A stretch of 64,000 nucleotides of DNA from QQWI01 sp964522015 (GTDB taxonomy: Bacteria; Bacillota; Clostridia; Peptostreptococcales; Acidaminobacteraceae). The stretch is taken from assembly GCA_964522015.1 (NCBI GenBank), contig CAZFST010000013.1, positions 1-64,000 on the forward strand, in the 5' to 3' direction. This document shows, one piece after another, positions 9,180 to 17,379 of this stretch (position 1 is its first letter; each line of letters begins with the position of its first letter). The notes below the pieces were generated by a model. It had not been told where the DNA came from. It saw only the letters and a program-made list of their open reading frames with translations, and did no database searches. The translations under genes and the position numbers were made by a program.

Positions 9180-9644
9180 ATGTTGAGTGATAGAAAATGG
9201 ATGTTTGTTATGGTTGGTATTATACTGGTTGCTGGGTTGATCTTAGTGAACTATTTTCAAAGTGTTGATCCTCAACAAAGGGTTCAAAGAACACTGGGTA
9301 TTAAGTTGACTACTGGCTCACAAATTGAAAGATTCAGATATTCAAAGCAATCAGATGCCTATAAAGCAAAAATTCGATTATCAACTATGGACCTTGATAA
9401 TATAAAAAAGGACATAGTTGAATTATTAGGATCGCCTAAAGAACTTAGTGTATTAAAGGATATCCCAAACTTTAAGAACACTGCTCCGTGGTGGGATCTG
9501 GATGTTGAGAATGTTGAAGTTTGTTATATGAGAACCATGAGTGGTGAGAAAAGATTATTCAGAGCAACGCTTAAGACCCGTGAGGTATGGGCTTTAATTA
9601 GCAAAGGCAATGACAATCAATACTATCTATATATTTCTTACTAA
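9180..9644 (+). CDS. small membrane-anchored protein after cassette B
   Basis: 154 residues: short N-terminus, one membrane helix (about residues 6-26), then a soluble domain. ATG 9180 has AAGGGG at 9167-9172. The gene begins 16 nt after cassette B. An in-frame TTG at 9156 would overlap the cassette and is less likely. Same architecture as the 6920 gene but no obvious sequence similarity. Family unknown; immunity function is inferred from context. Confidence 0.6.
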   Translation: MLSDRKWMFVMVGIILVAGLILVNYFQSVDPQQRVQRTLGIKLTTGSQIERFRYSKQSDAYKAKIRLSTMDLDNIKKDIVELLGSPKELSVLKDIPNFKNTAPWWDLDVENVEVCYMRTMSGEKRLFRATLKTREVWALISKGNDNQYYLYISY

Positions 9645-9710
9645 TTGATTTTATAGGTTTGGGCTTCAAAAGTCAGTTGAAGTTTAGTGGTCATATGTTT
9701 TGACAAATGT

Positions 9711-9750
9711 TTTTATGAGCCACGGGGACATTGCACTGTGGCTCATAAAA
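9711..9750 (+). terminator. hairpin after cassette B unit
   Basis: Perfect 13-bp inverted repeat TTTTATGAGCCAC / GTGGCTCATAAAA with a 14-nt loop. The A-T base of the stem supplies U residues in both directions. It separates cassette B's small gene from cassette C. Confidence 0.7.
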
Positions 9751-9848
9751 CGTATTTTAAGGTTCAACTGATCTTAGACTATAGATATCGCGATAGTAAC
9801 CGTTGTTCAGATATTATAAATAGCTTAATATGGACACGGTATACATAA

Positions 9849-10481
9849 AATAGAAAGCGCACAATTAACCAACCCCACCAAGACGGCAGCACCATCGTTC
9901 TCAAATGGAACGACTCATCAAGTACCGTGGGTATTGAAGAGTACCTGGTGGTACGACGTTGCTTAGGGTTGGAGGTTAAAAAAAATGTAAAATTGCTAAC
10001 ACAGTATACTGACATACAACCCACTCCAGATGCAACACCCGCCAACTATGTCTACTCTATTATTGCAGTGGACAACAATGGCAAACAATCAATCCCAAGC
10101 GTCCCACTGACAGTGCCCTTTGACGACTACCCAAACAATGTGGCCAGTGCCAAACTTGTTACAGTAGCCGCCCCACAGTACAACCAATCAGGCCATCACC
10201 ACAAAGCCTCAGACATTGATACCTTTAAATTCACAGCGCCCGTTTCTGGGACTTACTACTTCAGCTCAAGTTCTAAAATAGCCATTTCAGTGCTGGATGT
10301 CAGCAGCAACCCTGGGGGTGTGACCGTTCCAAGGCTCGTTGTTAGCCCGACGGATATTACCCCAGTGGAAATACCCATTACACCACCGGTTGCAGTAGCC
10401 CCAAGTAATACGATCACAGTTACAACACCATCGGGTGCAGGTACCTACGTCGATCTTAGAAGATTTTTATTCATTAGTTAG
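9849..10481 (+). pseudogene. leaderless, truncated cassette C
   Basis: Third copy of the body, open from after TAA 9846-9848, again with no start codon or signal peptide (the first candidate, GTG 9927, is internal). Relative to copy A it lacks about 100 nt of the FnIII-like domain and joins NPHQDG directly to the domain. It breaks off after TTPSG, ending with an unrelated GTYVDLRRFLFIS and TAG. No effector domain remains. Best explained as the remnant of an older module. Confidence 0.7.
9882..10440 (+). repeat. cassette body, copy C (partial, internally deleted)
   Basis: Direct repeat matching copies A and B up to about 10440 apart from one internal deletion. The flank at 9869-9879 (CCAACCCCACC) also matches the linker just before copy A, with a 22-nt deletion after it, suggesting C descended from a complete gene. 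Confidence 0.85.
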
Positions 10482-10583
10482 CTGAAAGTTGGAAAATCAA
10501 AAATCGATAAATGTCAGAATATTTAAACTGTTGTTATTGAAAGAGGGTGCACTAAATGTTAAAATCTAGATGCGGCTACTTAT

Positions 10584-10606
10584 ATTCTCGTAAACAACAC
10601 GAGAAT
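10584..10606. repeat. inverted repeat in the gap after cassette C
   Basis: ATTCTCGT (10584-10591) and ACGAGAAT (10599-10606) around a 7-nt spacer. No T run follows, so it is not a standard terminator; it may be an operator or recombination scar. The rest of 10482-10700 shows nothing recognisable. Confidence 0.5.
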
Positions 10607-10715
10607 AGCAGCTTGGTTTCCCAAAAGATTGTCTCATGTCAGCGGGACGCATTATAGCGAAAGAACCCTACTTTGATGCTTTCTTCATTCTAAGTTGAAA
10701 CTAGGAGGTGGTATG

Positions 10716-10892
10716 ATGTTCAAAAATCCATTCAGAAAAGTATTGAAAAGCAAAAAACAGATTATTAAAAATGACGATGCAAGAATTGTGTTAAACAATG
10801 AGCTCCCAGATTCCTATGACCCGAAAAAGAAGGACGATTATGATAAGTTGGCGCGCTGTCGAATTGAACGTTGCTCTATTAGTCAGAGATAA
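10716..10892 (+). CDS. small basic hypothetical protein
   Basis: 58 residues, rich in Lys/Arg/Asp (FRKVLKSKKQ..., PKKKDDYDK), no membrane segment. AGGAGG at 10703-10708 gives 7 nt to ATG 10716; another ATG at 10713 is closer. Sits downstream of cassette C where the other cassettes have their small gene, but lacks their helix. Not recognised. Confidence 0.45.
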   Translation: MFKNPFRKVLKSKKQIIKNDDARIVLNNELPDSYDPKKKDDYDKLARCRIERCSISQR

Positions 10893-10947
10893 TTAACATA
10901 AAAAGCCAGCTTTTATCTATGAGTAATAAGCTTAATTTAAATCCAAA

Positions 10948-10990
10948 CAAACCCCCTAGAAGACTTTAGAAAATCTTTTAGGGGGTTTTC
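10948..10990. terminator. bidirectional terminator
   Basis: AACCCCCTA...TAGGGGGTT stem with inner AAGA/TCTT pairing and A/T flanks on both sides, between two convergent genes. Confidence 0.85.
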
Positions 10991-11013
10991 AATGGATTGT
11001 GGCTATATTGGCT

Positions 11014-11922
11014 TTAATTAGGCTTACCCTTTGAGGCTGGCATCTCACTTAAAACAATGCCAGCAATGACGCAAAATCCAGCGAGGATTTGCACGGTGCC
11101 AAGGGTTTCTTGAAACAGAAAATAGGCATAGATGGAAGCCAGAATGGGTTCTCCCAGTGTGGCAATGGAAACCGTGGTGGCGCTTAGGGTACCTAGCACT
11201 TTGTTGAATAGGGTATGGCCAAGTAGGGTAGGTATAATAGCAAGTAAGACAAAAACCAGGTAGTCAGTGGCTGTGAGGGTCGAAAATCCGATTCCACTAC
11301 CGAGTTGCAGTACCCATAATGTCAGGGTTGCACTGGCATAGACCACAAAGGTATAGGTTTGGTTATCCACCCGGTTTCGGATGCCCTTCCCTATTAACAG
11401 GTAAATTGCTACAAAGAAGGCTCCTACCAAGGCCAAAACATTGCCGTAAACGCCTTGCGTCAACCCTGAAAAACTGTTAACCCCAGAGAGTAGAACAACC
11501 CCCAATAATGTGATTAAAATTCCCACCACTTTTCTGAATTGGAGGGGCTCCTTAAATAAAAGGGTGCTAAGGGGAAGGATGATGATGGGATGGGTGCAGA
11601 CCAGTAGTGTGGAATTGGCCACGGTTGCGAATTGCAAGGATTCGATCCATGCCCAAAAGTGAAGGGCCAGGGCCACCCCTGAAAGGGCCATCCAGAGCCA
11701 AATGCCAAGGGGAAACTGCTTGAAATTCAGGGTGTTTTTAAGAGATTTCCAACTGATTAAAGCGGTTAGTGCGCTTGCAAATAAGAGTCTGAAAGCGGAT
11801 GTGGTGAGAGATGGGGCTGTGGCGAATTTTGTGATGATTGGGGAGGCCGAAATAGCGGCCACTGCAATGGCCAATGTAAAATAGTCTGGTTTGATGGCTA
11901 TCTTTTGAAAAAAACGTGCCAT
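11014..11922 (-). CDS. EamA/DMT-family transporter
   Basis: Integral membrane protein of the drug/metabolite transporter superfamily: two EamA repeats giving ten predicted helices over 302 residues. Start 11922 (MARFFQKI) is chosen because AAAGGAG lies 5 nt upstream; the longer reading from 11985 adds 21 unlikely residues. Metabolite exporter is the usual role; substrate unknown. Monocistronic and divergent from the cyclase gene. Confidence 0.85.
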   Translation of the reverse strand: MARFFQKIAIKPDYFTLAIAVAAISASPIITKFATAPSLTTSAFRLLFASALTALISWKSLKNTLNFKQFPLGIWLWMALSGVALALHFWAWIESLQFATVANSTLLVCTHPIIILPLSTLLFKEPLQFRKVVGILITLLGVVLLSGVNSFSGLTQGVYGNVLALVGAFFVAIYLLIGKGIRNRVDNQTYTFVVYASATLTLWVLQLGSGIGFSTLTATDYLVFVLLAIIPTLLGHTLFNKVLGTLSATTVSIATLGEPILASIYAYFLFQETLGTVQILAGFCVIAGIVLSEMPASKGKPN

Positions 11923-12107
11923 AAGTTCTCCTTTTGGTGGGTGATCTGATGGTGGCGGGGCAATAATTATGTTACTTTTAGACACTGCTAAAATGATTCA
12001 AAATTCGTGCAATTGTCGTTGGGCAAGTGTATAATATTGATATGACACTGATTTCACAATTTAGAGAATTTTCCTCAAAGGACGTAGCAGTATTTTGGAG
12101 GTAACAC

Positions 12108-14291
12108 TTGATTAAAATGATGCAGGTGAAAATAAGAATTTCGCTTATAGCCATGATAGCCCTGCTATTTTTATGGGGTACACTGAACACTTTTGCCCTT
12201 GAAACCCAAAAAACGTTGCCCCCTTTGGAACTCACTGGGGTGCAAGAACGATGGCTTCAAAACCATGCCGATAAGGAGTTGATTTTGGGTCTTGATCCAT
12301 CGGCGGGCATGGAATATTTTAAGGATGGGGATGCACAAAAGGGTTATATGCTTGAATTAGCAGCCCATTTAAGTCAGCGTCTTGGGGTGCAAATTAAGAT
12401 TGAAGATTCTTTATCTTGGGGCGGCGTTTATCAAGGACTTCAGGATGGCACCATTGACCTGCTTTTTGGGGCGAATCCCACCCCAGAACGCCTAAAGGTC
12501 ATGGCCTTTACTGCCCCTGTCTACAGTGTACCATATACTGTGATGGCACGAAATGGGGGCGGGATCAATACCATAGGGGATTTACATAGTAAGCGTATTG
12601 GTTTTATCAGCGAAGACATTGGAATTTCAATGTTTAAGGCCTATTATCAAAAGGTGAAGTTTGAAACCGTTCTCTTTGAAAACCAAGAAAGGGCTTTAGA
12701 GGCCCTGTCTCAAAATAAAGTAGATGGCTTTATCACTTCTGGTGGTGATGTGGTTTACGATTATTTGTCAAGATATCCAACCTTGATACAGATTGTACAA
12801 ATAGATGCCATCAGGTCAGAACTCACATTGTCAGCCCTTAAAACTAACGAGCAATTGGTTGATGTGGTGCAAGAAGTGCTCAATCAAGATCGGGCCTTGA
12901 TTGAGCAAATGATTACCCGTGCGAGACAAGCCTACTTGCAAAAAATTATTAAGTTGTCGCCAGAAGAGAAGGCTTGGCTAGATGATAAACCACTGGTCAA
13001 GGTGGGGGTTCCAACGGATTATCTGCCCATAGACTTTGATAATGCTGGCAAGTATGGTGGTATCGCCGGAACCTACCTCACAAAGTTTGCAGATCTAATC
13101 GGCATAGAAATACAGCCCATCGCAGCACCCTTTGATACGGTTTATACCATGGCTTTAAAAGGGGAAATCGATGTTCTGAATATGGCAAAAACTGAAGAGC
13201 GATTAGCCAATTTTATTTTTACAGAGCCATTTAGCAATGAGAGGGATTTAATCTATGGCGAGCGGGATAGTGCATATGTTAATGATACCTACGGTTTAGA
13301 GGGTAAGCGAGTTGCGGTGATTGAAGGTTTTTGGCACGAACAATATTTAGAGAGAAACTTGAGAAACGTTGAAATTATTAAAACTAAGGACATCCAAAGC
13401 TCCCTCAAGCTTGTTGCAACGGGGCAAGCGGATTATTTGATTGAAACCCCCGCAGTGGCGGAGTACTACTTATCGGGATTGGGCTATACGGAAATACTAA
13501 AAAAAGGGGAAACCTCTGCGGATTCTTTTTTATATTTTGGAGTTTCAAAAGACATGGCTATGCTTGTTAGCATTTTTAATAAAATGGCCCCTCTGATGGA
13601 CTACGAAGAAGCCAAGTATCTTGGGGTTCAAGGTCTCCCTAAAATCACCAACATCGAAAACAATCGTCTCTTTGGGTTACTGATTATGTCAGGACTTTTT
13701 CTAACACTGTTGTTGGTAGCGGTCAGTACCATCGCCTTTAGACTGAGCAAGCAGTCGGCACAAATTCTGATGATGAAAGAGCGGGAGCGGCTGATCTATC
13801 TTGACCCCCTAACGGAGCTTTACAATCGGAATTATTTTAATCACATTGAACCCAAAATGGACCAAGAGGCCTTCCCCCAATATTTAGTGATGCTTGATAT
13901 CAATGATTTGAAGCTGGTTAATGACCAATTTGGCCATCTGATTGGGGACCAAATGATCAAGGCCTTTGCTTTACAACTAAAGGAACTGGATCCATCGGCT
14001 ACAGCCATTCGCATGGGCGGTGACGAATTTATATTGTGGATTAATGGGGTCAAAGAAAGTGATGTCAAAAGTTTGATTCAACGGTTACGTTTTAAATGCG
14101 CTCAGATTTCACTTTATAGTTTAGGGGATCAGGGAGCTGTTATTCAAAATGGGATCCATGTGGCCATGGGATACAGTGGCCGTACCGGCCAGGATAAAAC
14201 AGTTGAACAGTGTTTACAAGAGGCAGACGCCGCCATGTATCACGACAAAGAACACATGAAAAGCATACTTCTTAATCCAGATTTAATCTAG
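12108..14291 (+). CDS. diguanylate cyclase with tandem extracellular solute-binding domains
   Basis: 727 residues. Signal/anchor helix (about 10-32), two periplasmic-binding-protein type 3 domains (about 45-275 and 290-520), a membrane helix (about 523-545), then a GGDEF domain with DPLTELYNRNYF and intact GGDEF at 637-641. It should make cyclic di-GMP from GTP in response to an external ligand (amino acids are usual for the SBP_bac_3 fold). TTG 12108 is taken as start because GGAGGT is 5 nt upstream, whereas ATG 12117 and 12120 are too far. A degenerate RxxD inhibitory site is not obvious. Confidence 0.85.
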   Translation: MIKMMQVKIRISLIAMIALLFLWGTLNTFALETQKTLPPLELTGVQERWLQNHADKELILGLDPSAGMEYFKDGDAQKGYMLELAAHLSQRLGVQIKIEDSLSWGGVYQGLQDGTIDLLFGANPTPERLKVMAFTAPVYSVPYTVMARNGGGINTIGDLHSKRIGFISEDIGISMFKAYYQKVKFETVLFENQERALEALSQNKVDGFITSGGDVVYDYLSRYPTLIQIVQIDAIRSELTLSALKTNEQLVDVVQEVLNQDRALIEQMITRARQAYLQKIIKLSPEEKAWLDDKPLVKVGVPTDYLPIDFDNAGKYGGIAGTYLTKFADLIGIEIQPIAAPFDTVYTMALKGEIDVLNMAKTEERLANFIFTEPFSNERDLIYGERDSAYVNDTYGLEGKRVAVIEGFWHEQYLERNLRNVEIIKTKDIQSSLKLVATGQADYLIETPAVAEYYLSGLGYTEILKKGETSADSFLYFGVSKDMAMLVSIFNKMAPLMDYEEAKYLGVQGLPKITNIENNRLFGLLIMSGLFLTLLLVAVSTIAFRLSKQSAQILMMKERERLIYLDPLTELYNRNYFNHIEPKMDQEAFPQYLVMLDINDLKLVNDQFGHLIGDQMIKAFALQLKELDPSATAIRMGGDEFILWINGVKESDVKSLIQRLRFKCAQISLYSLGDQGAVIQNGIHVAMGYSGRTGQDKTVEQCLQEADAAMYHDKEHMKSILLNPDLI

Positions 14292-14326
14292 CGGTAAGCA
14301 TTCCTTAAGATAGATAACATAGAATG

Positions 14327-14361
14327 GTTGTATAACTTGCTAAGTTGTACAACTGTTTTTT
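14327..14361 (+). terminator. intrinsic terminator
   Basis: GTTGTATAACTT / AAGTTGTACAAC stem, 3-nt loop, then a run of six T. It lies 35 nt after the cyclase stop. Confidence 0.85.
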
Positions 14362-14380
14362 ATGCTGATAAGGAGGCGTT

Positions 14381-15529
14381 ATGGAAACGCTAGATATTTT
14401 AATTTTAACTGCTTCATTTGGCAATGGCCATAATGCAGCCACTCAAGCTCTTGTTGAAAAGATACATAGTCTTTTTCCAGATATGAAGGTAACCACTAGA
14501 GATCTTTTTGATTTGACCACCCCAAAATTAAAGCATTATCTTGAAGATACTTATAAAGTACTGACCCGATCAGGCATACCTTTCTACAATGCTTTATATC
14601 ATCTGCGCAACCAAAAGGAAAATTTGATTGATGATATGATGCTAAAGCTTTATTACGGTCGTTTTGAAACGGTTCTAGATACCCTAAAACCAAAGATGAT
14701 CATTTCTGTTTTTCCCACTTGCGCCCAATTTGCCAATCACTACAAGGTGAAACGGGATGCCAAAGTGAAGACTATTACGGTGATGACTGATGTTGTCAGC
14801 GGTTGGGAGTGGCTACACGACCACACAGACATGTACTGCGTACCCGCCCTTGATGTTAAAAAAGTGCTGATTGAAAAAGGTGTTTTGGCAGAACGTATTT
14901 TTGTCACAGGTGTTCCAGTTGGCGGCCGTTTTAAGGCTCGTTATGGGCAAAAGAGCAGTCTAGCTACCAAACGGGTGTTGATGATGGGTTCAGCAATGGG
15001 AAAACTAAGTTTCACACAAAAAACCCTAGAAACCATGGGTGAAATGCCTTATCTCTTCACAGTGGTGGCTGGTGAAGATTCAGACCTCTATGAGCGACTG
15101 ATGGGAATGGATTTACCTGAGAATATTTTGGTCCATGGGTATATGACCAATATTTCAGAGTTGATGAAAGAATCGGATTTGATTATTACTAAGCCCGGTG
15201 GTGTCACGATTTTTGAAGCCATCGAAAGCAACTTACCCATGCTCTTGCAACCATCAGAAGCTGGTCAAGAGAATAAAAATCGAGATTTTGTCCAGCGGTA
15301 TGGCTTTGGTGAGACCTACAAAAGTGGTTCAGATATGCTCCGCAAGATTGATGGCCTCTTAACCGTTGATATTTATACAGATGCTATCAAGCAAAACATG
15401 CATGAATTTAGAGTTCTTAATGAGCAGGACCTAGCTTTTTCAACAATGAGACTTTGGGCACCTGAGGCAATAGAGGTGCCAACTGCACCAAAATTGGCTA
15501 TGGCACCCAACCAGATGCGACGGTCATGA
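14381..15529 (+). CDS. processive diacylglycerol glucosyltransferase-like glycosyltransferase
   Basis: 382 residues, MGDG-synthase/UgtP type GT28 family. The N-terminal domain opens with ILILTASFGNGHNAA, the glycine-rich acceptor-side loop of this family. The C-terminal nucleotide-sugar domain has VHGYMTNISELMKESDLIITKPGG and then an EA-rich helix. Expected to transfer hexose from a UDP-sugar to diacylglycerol at the membrane's inner face, making glycolipid or a lipoteichoic-acid anchor. GGAGG precedes the ATG. Overlaps the next gene by 4 nt. Confidence 0.8.
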   Translation: METLDILILTASFGNGHNAATQALVEKIHSLFPDMKVTTRDLFDLTTPKLKHYLEDTYKVLTRSGIPFYNALYHLRNQKENLIDDMMLKLYYGRFETVLDTLKPKMIISVFPTCAQFANHYKVKRDAKVKTITVMTDVVSGWEWLHDHTDMYCVPALDVKKVLIEKGVLAERIFVTGVPVGGRFKARYGQKSSLATKRVLMMGSAMGKLSFTQKTLETMGEMPYLFTVVAGEDSDLYERLMGMDLPENILVHGYMTNISELMKESDLIITKPGGVTIFEAIESNLPMLLQPSEAGQENKNRDFVQRYGFGETYKSGSDMLRKIDGLLTVDIYTDAIKQNMHEFRVLNEQDLAFSTMRLWAPEAIEVPTAPKLAMAPNQMRRS

Positions 15530-16635
15530 AGACCCCAGGTGGCAATAAAAAGCCATGGTACAAAAGACAATGGGCCAATGGTCTCTTAATCGCTAGCATT
15601 TTAGTGTTAACAACGGTTTTGGTATCAAAAACCCAAGAGCCTAAAGCAATTTTGGCTTTACTAGGGAACCTAAAACCAGAGTTTATGGTCATGGCACTGA
15701 TGGGCATGGGCGTTTATATGGGCCTTGAGGCTTGGATGCTCCATTTACTGCTTCAGAGTGGTCATAAAAAACAGTCCCCTGTCACAGCCATAAAGTCCAT
15801 GTTTCTTGGACAGTATTATTCGGCTATCACCCCCTTTGCTTCTGGGGGCCAACCCATGCAGTTGGTAGCTCTGATGCGAGAGGGTATCAGCGCTAAACAT
15901 GGTACCGCTGTTCTTGTTAACAAATTCTTATGTTTTCAAATCGGTGTAACCCTTTATGCCGCCACCCTTGCAGTCTTTCATTTTAAAGAAGTCTGGGGAT
16001 TTGTCAGTCGGTCTTTTGGCATGGTCGGTATTGGTTTAATCATCAATATGGTTGGTTTAACCCTTTTAATGGGGATGATTTTCTTTCCAAAAGCCATGAA
16101 AATCACCCACCTGATGACGCAAAAAATGCTAAAGCGTCTTGGGCTTAAACCAAAAGGCTTAAAACAAAGACGCAGAAAGTGGTTTGTCCATATCGATGAG
16201 TTTACCTTGAGTATTCGCAGTATGCTTCAAAATCCACGATTAATGTTCAAAATGATGTCCTTCACTGTGATTCAACTAACCGCTTACTTTGGGATGACCT
16301 ATTTTATCTACCGAGCATTTGGGTTCAATAGCCATTCGTTTATCGAGATTGTCACTTTACAATCTGTCTTTTATCTGACCATTTCCCTCTTGCCAACCCC
16401 AGGCAGTGTGGGTGTTGCTGAAGGGGGCTTTTATTGGTTCTTTGGCAGCATTTTTACGGCGGGTACGGTGACAGGGGCCTTGCTGTTATGGCGGGGCATC
16501 AGCTACTACTTGAACCTGATTGTCAGTGGTGTTGCAACACTAATGATAAGCTTAATCCATATGCACCAGGACAAGCGCAAGGAAATGGCCCTGTCCACTC
16601 TGGTCTTGCGCAGTAGTTTGCAAAAGGCCAGTTGA
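15526..16635 (+). CDS. flippase-like membrane protein (UPF0104/LPG synthase TM region)
   Basis: 369 residues, about seven to eight membrane segments, matching the lysylphosphatidylglycerol synthase transmembrane/YbhN family. Family hallmarks are AITPFASGGQPMQ and LPTPGSVGVAEGGF. It lacks the aminoacyl transferase domain of MprF, so it is probably a lipid translocase. ATGA overlap with the glycosyltransferase suggests the two act on one glycolipid. It ends 6 nt from the converging trpA stop with no visible terminator between. Confidence 0.8.
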   Translation: MKTPGGNKKPWYKRQWANGLLIASILVLTTVLVSKTQEPKAILALLGNLKPEFMVMALMGMGVYMGLEAWMLHLLLQSGHKKQSPVTAIKSMFLGQYYSAITPFASGGQPMQLVALMREGISAKHGTAVLVNKFLCFQIGVTLYAATLAVFHFKEVWGFVSRSFGMVGIGLIINMVGLTLLMGMIFFPKAMKITHLMTQKMLKRLGLKPKGLKQRRRKWFVHIDEFTLSIRSMLQNPRLMFKMMSFTVIQLTAYFGMTYFIYRAFGFNSHSFIEIVTLQSVFYLTISLLPTPGSVGVAEGGFYWFFGSIFTAGTVTGALLLWRGISYYLNLIVSGVATLMISLIHMHQDKRKEMALSTLVLRSSLQKAS

Positions 16636-16641
16636 AAGGTA

Positions 16642-17379
16642 CTAAGAGATTAAGTCTAAAATCCCCTCAGTATCCCCCAGGGTTTGAAGCCGTATGATTT
16701 CACTGGCGATAATAACACCATCCACCAGGTCCGAAAGGACCTGGATGTCTTTTTTGGTCCGAATGCCAAAGCCGGCAATCAGGGGCAAATTGGTGAGGGT
16801 TCGAATGTGGGCGATGTGAGGGGCAAGAGCCTCTCGTGAGCCGGTTTCAGTCCCTGTCACACCAGCCACCGTAACCAGGTACAAGAAGTCCTTGGCGTGG
16901 TTGGCATAAAGGGCAATTCGGTCAGAGGGGGTATTGGGGGCAATCAAAGGGACTAGGGCCATGCCGCTGGCTTCTACAGCTGGCATCACATCTGGGTAGG
17001 CTTCCAGTGGCAAATCGGGAATCACCACGGATTTAAAAATCGTACTTAGAGCATGTAAATTAGTTAGCAAGCCATTTGACATCAAGGGATTAAGATAGCT
17101 CATCACAGTGAAAGTCACCTGTGGATGGGCATTTTTTATGGGCAAAAGAGCCTTCACAAAGTCCTTAATGGTATATCCCTGCTGGTGTGCAACTTCGTTT
17201 GCAGCCTGAAGTATCTCCCCATCAGCCATGGGGTCTGAAAAAGGTAGACCGATTTCAATCCGGGTGATGTTGGCTGTGAGTAAGGCTTGAATGAGTTCTA
17301 GGGATGCCTCCAGTGTTGGGTAACCCATTAGGGCATAGGGCATCACTGGAGATATTAGTAGTTGGGATTCAAATGGCAT
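16642..17379 (-). CDS. trpA: tryptophan synthase alpha subunit
   Basis: Cleaves indole-3-glycerol phosphate to indole and glyceraldehyde 3-phosphate. 245 residues, slightly short for the family. TIM barrel with catalytic Glu and Asp in RIEIGLPFSDPMADGEI, and phosphate-binding GFGIRTKKD. Last gene of the operon, overlapping the fusion gene by 11 nt, so translation is coupled and TrpA is made with its TrpB partner. Confidence 0.92.
   Translation of the reverse strand: MPFESQLLISPVMPYALMGYPTLEASLELIQALLTANITRIEIGLPFSDPMADGEILQAANEVAHQQGYTIKDFVKALLPIKNAHPQVTFTVMSYLNPLMSNGLLTNLHALSTIFKSVVIPDLPLEAYPDVMPAVEASGMALVPLIAPNTPSDRIALYANHAKDFLYLVTVAGVTGTETGSREALAPHIAHIRTLTNLPLIAGFGIRTKKDIQVLSDLVDGVIIASEIIRLQTLGDTEGILDLIS

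Noticed and set aside
4507..10892. Insertion sequence or transposon as the cause of the repeated cassettes
   Set aside because: No transposase gene or terminal inverted repeats flank the copies; the duplicated unit follows domain borders instead.
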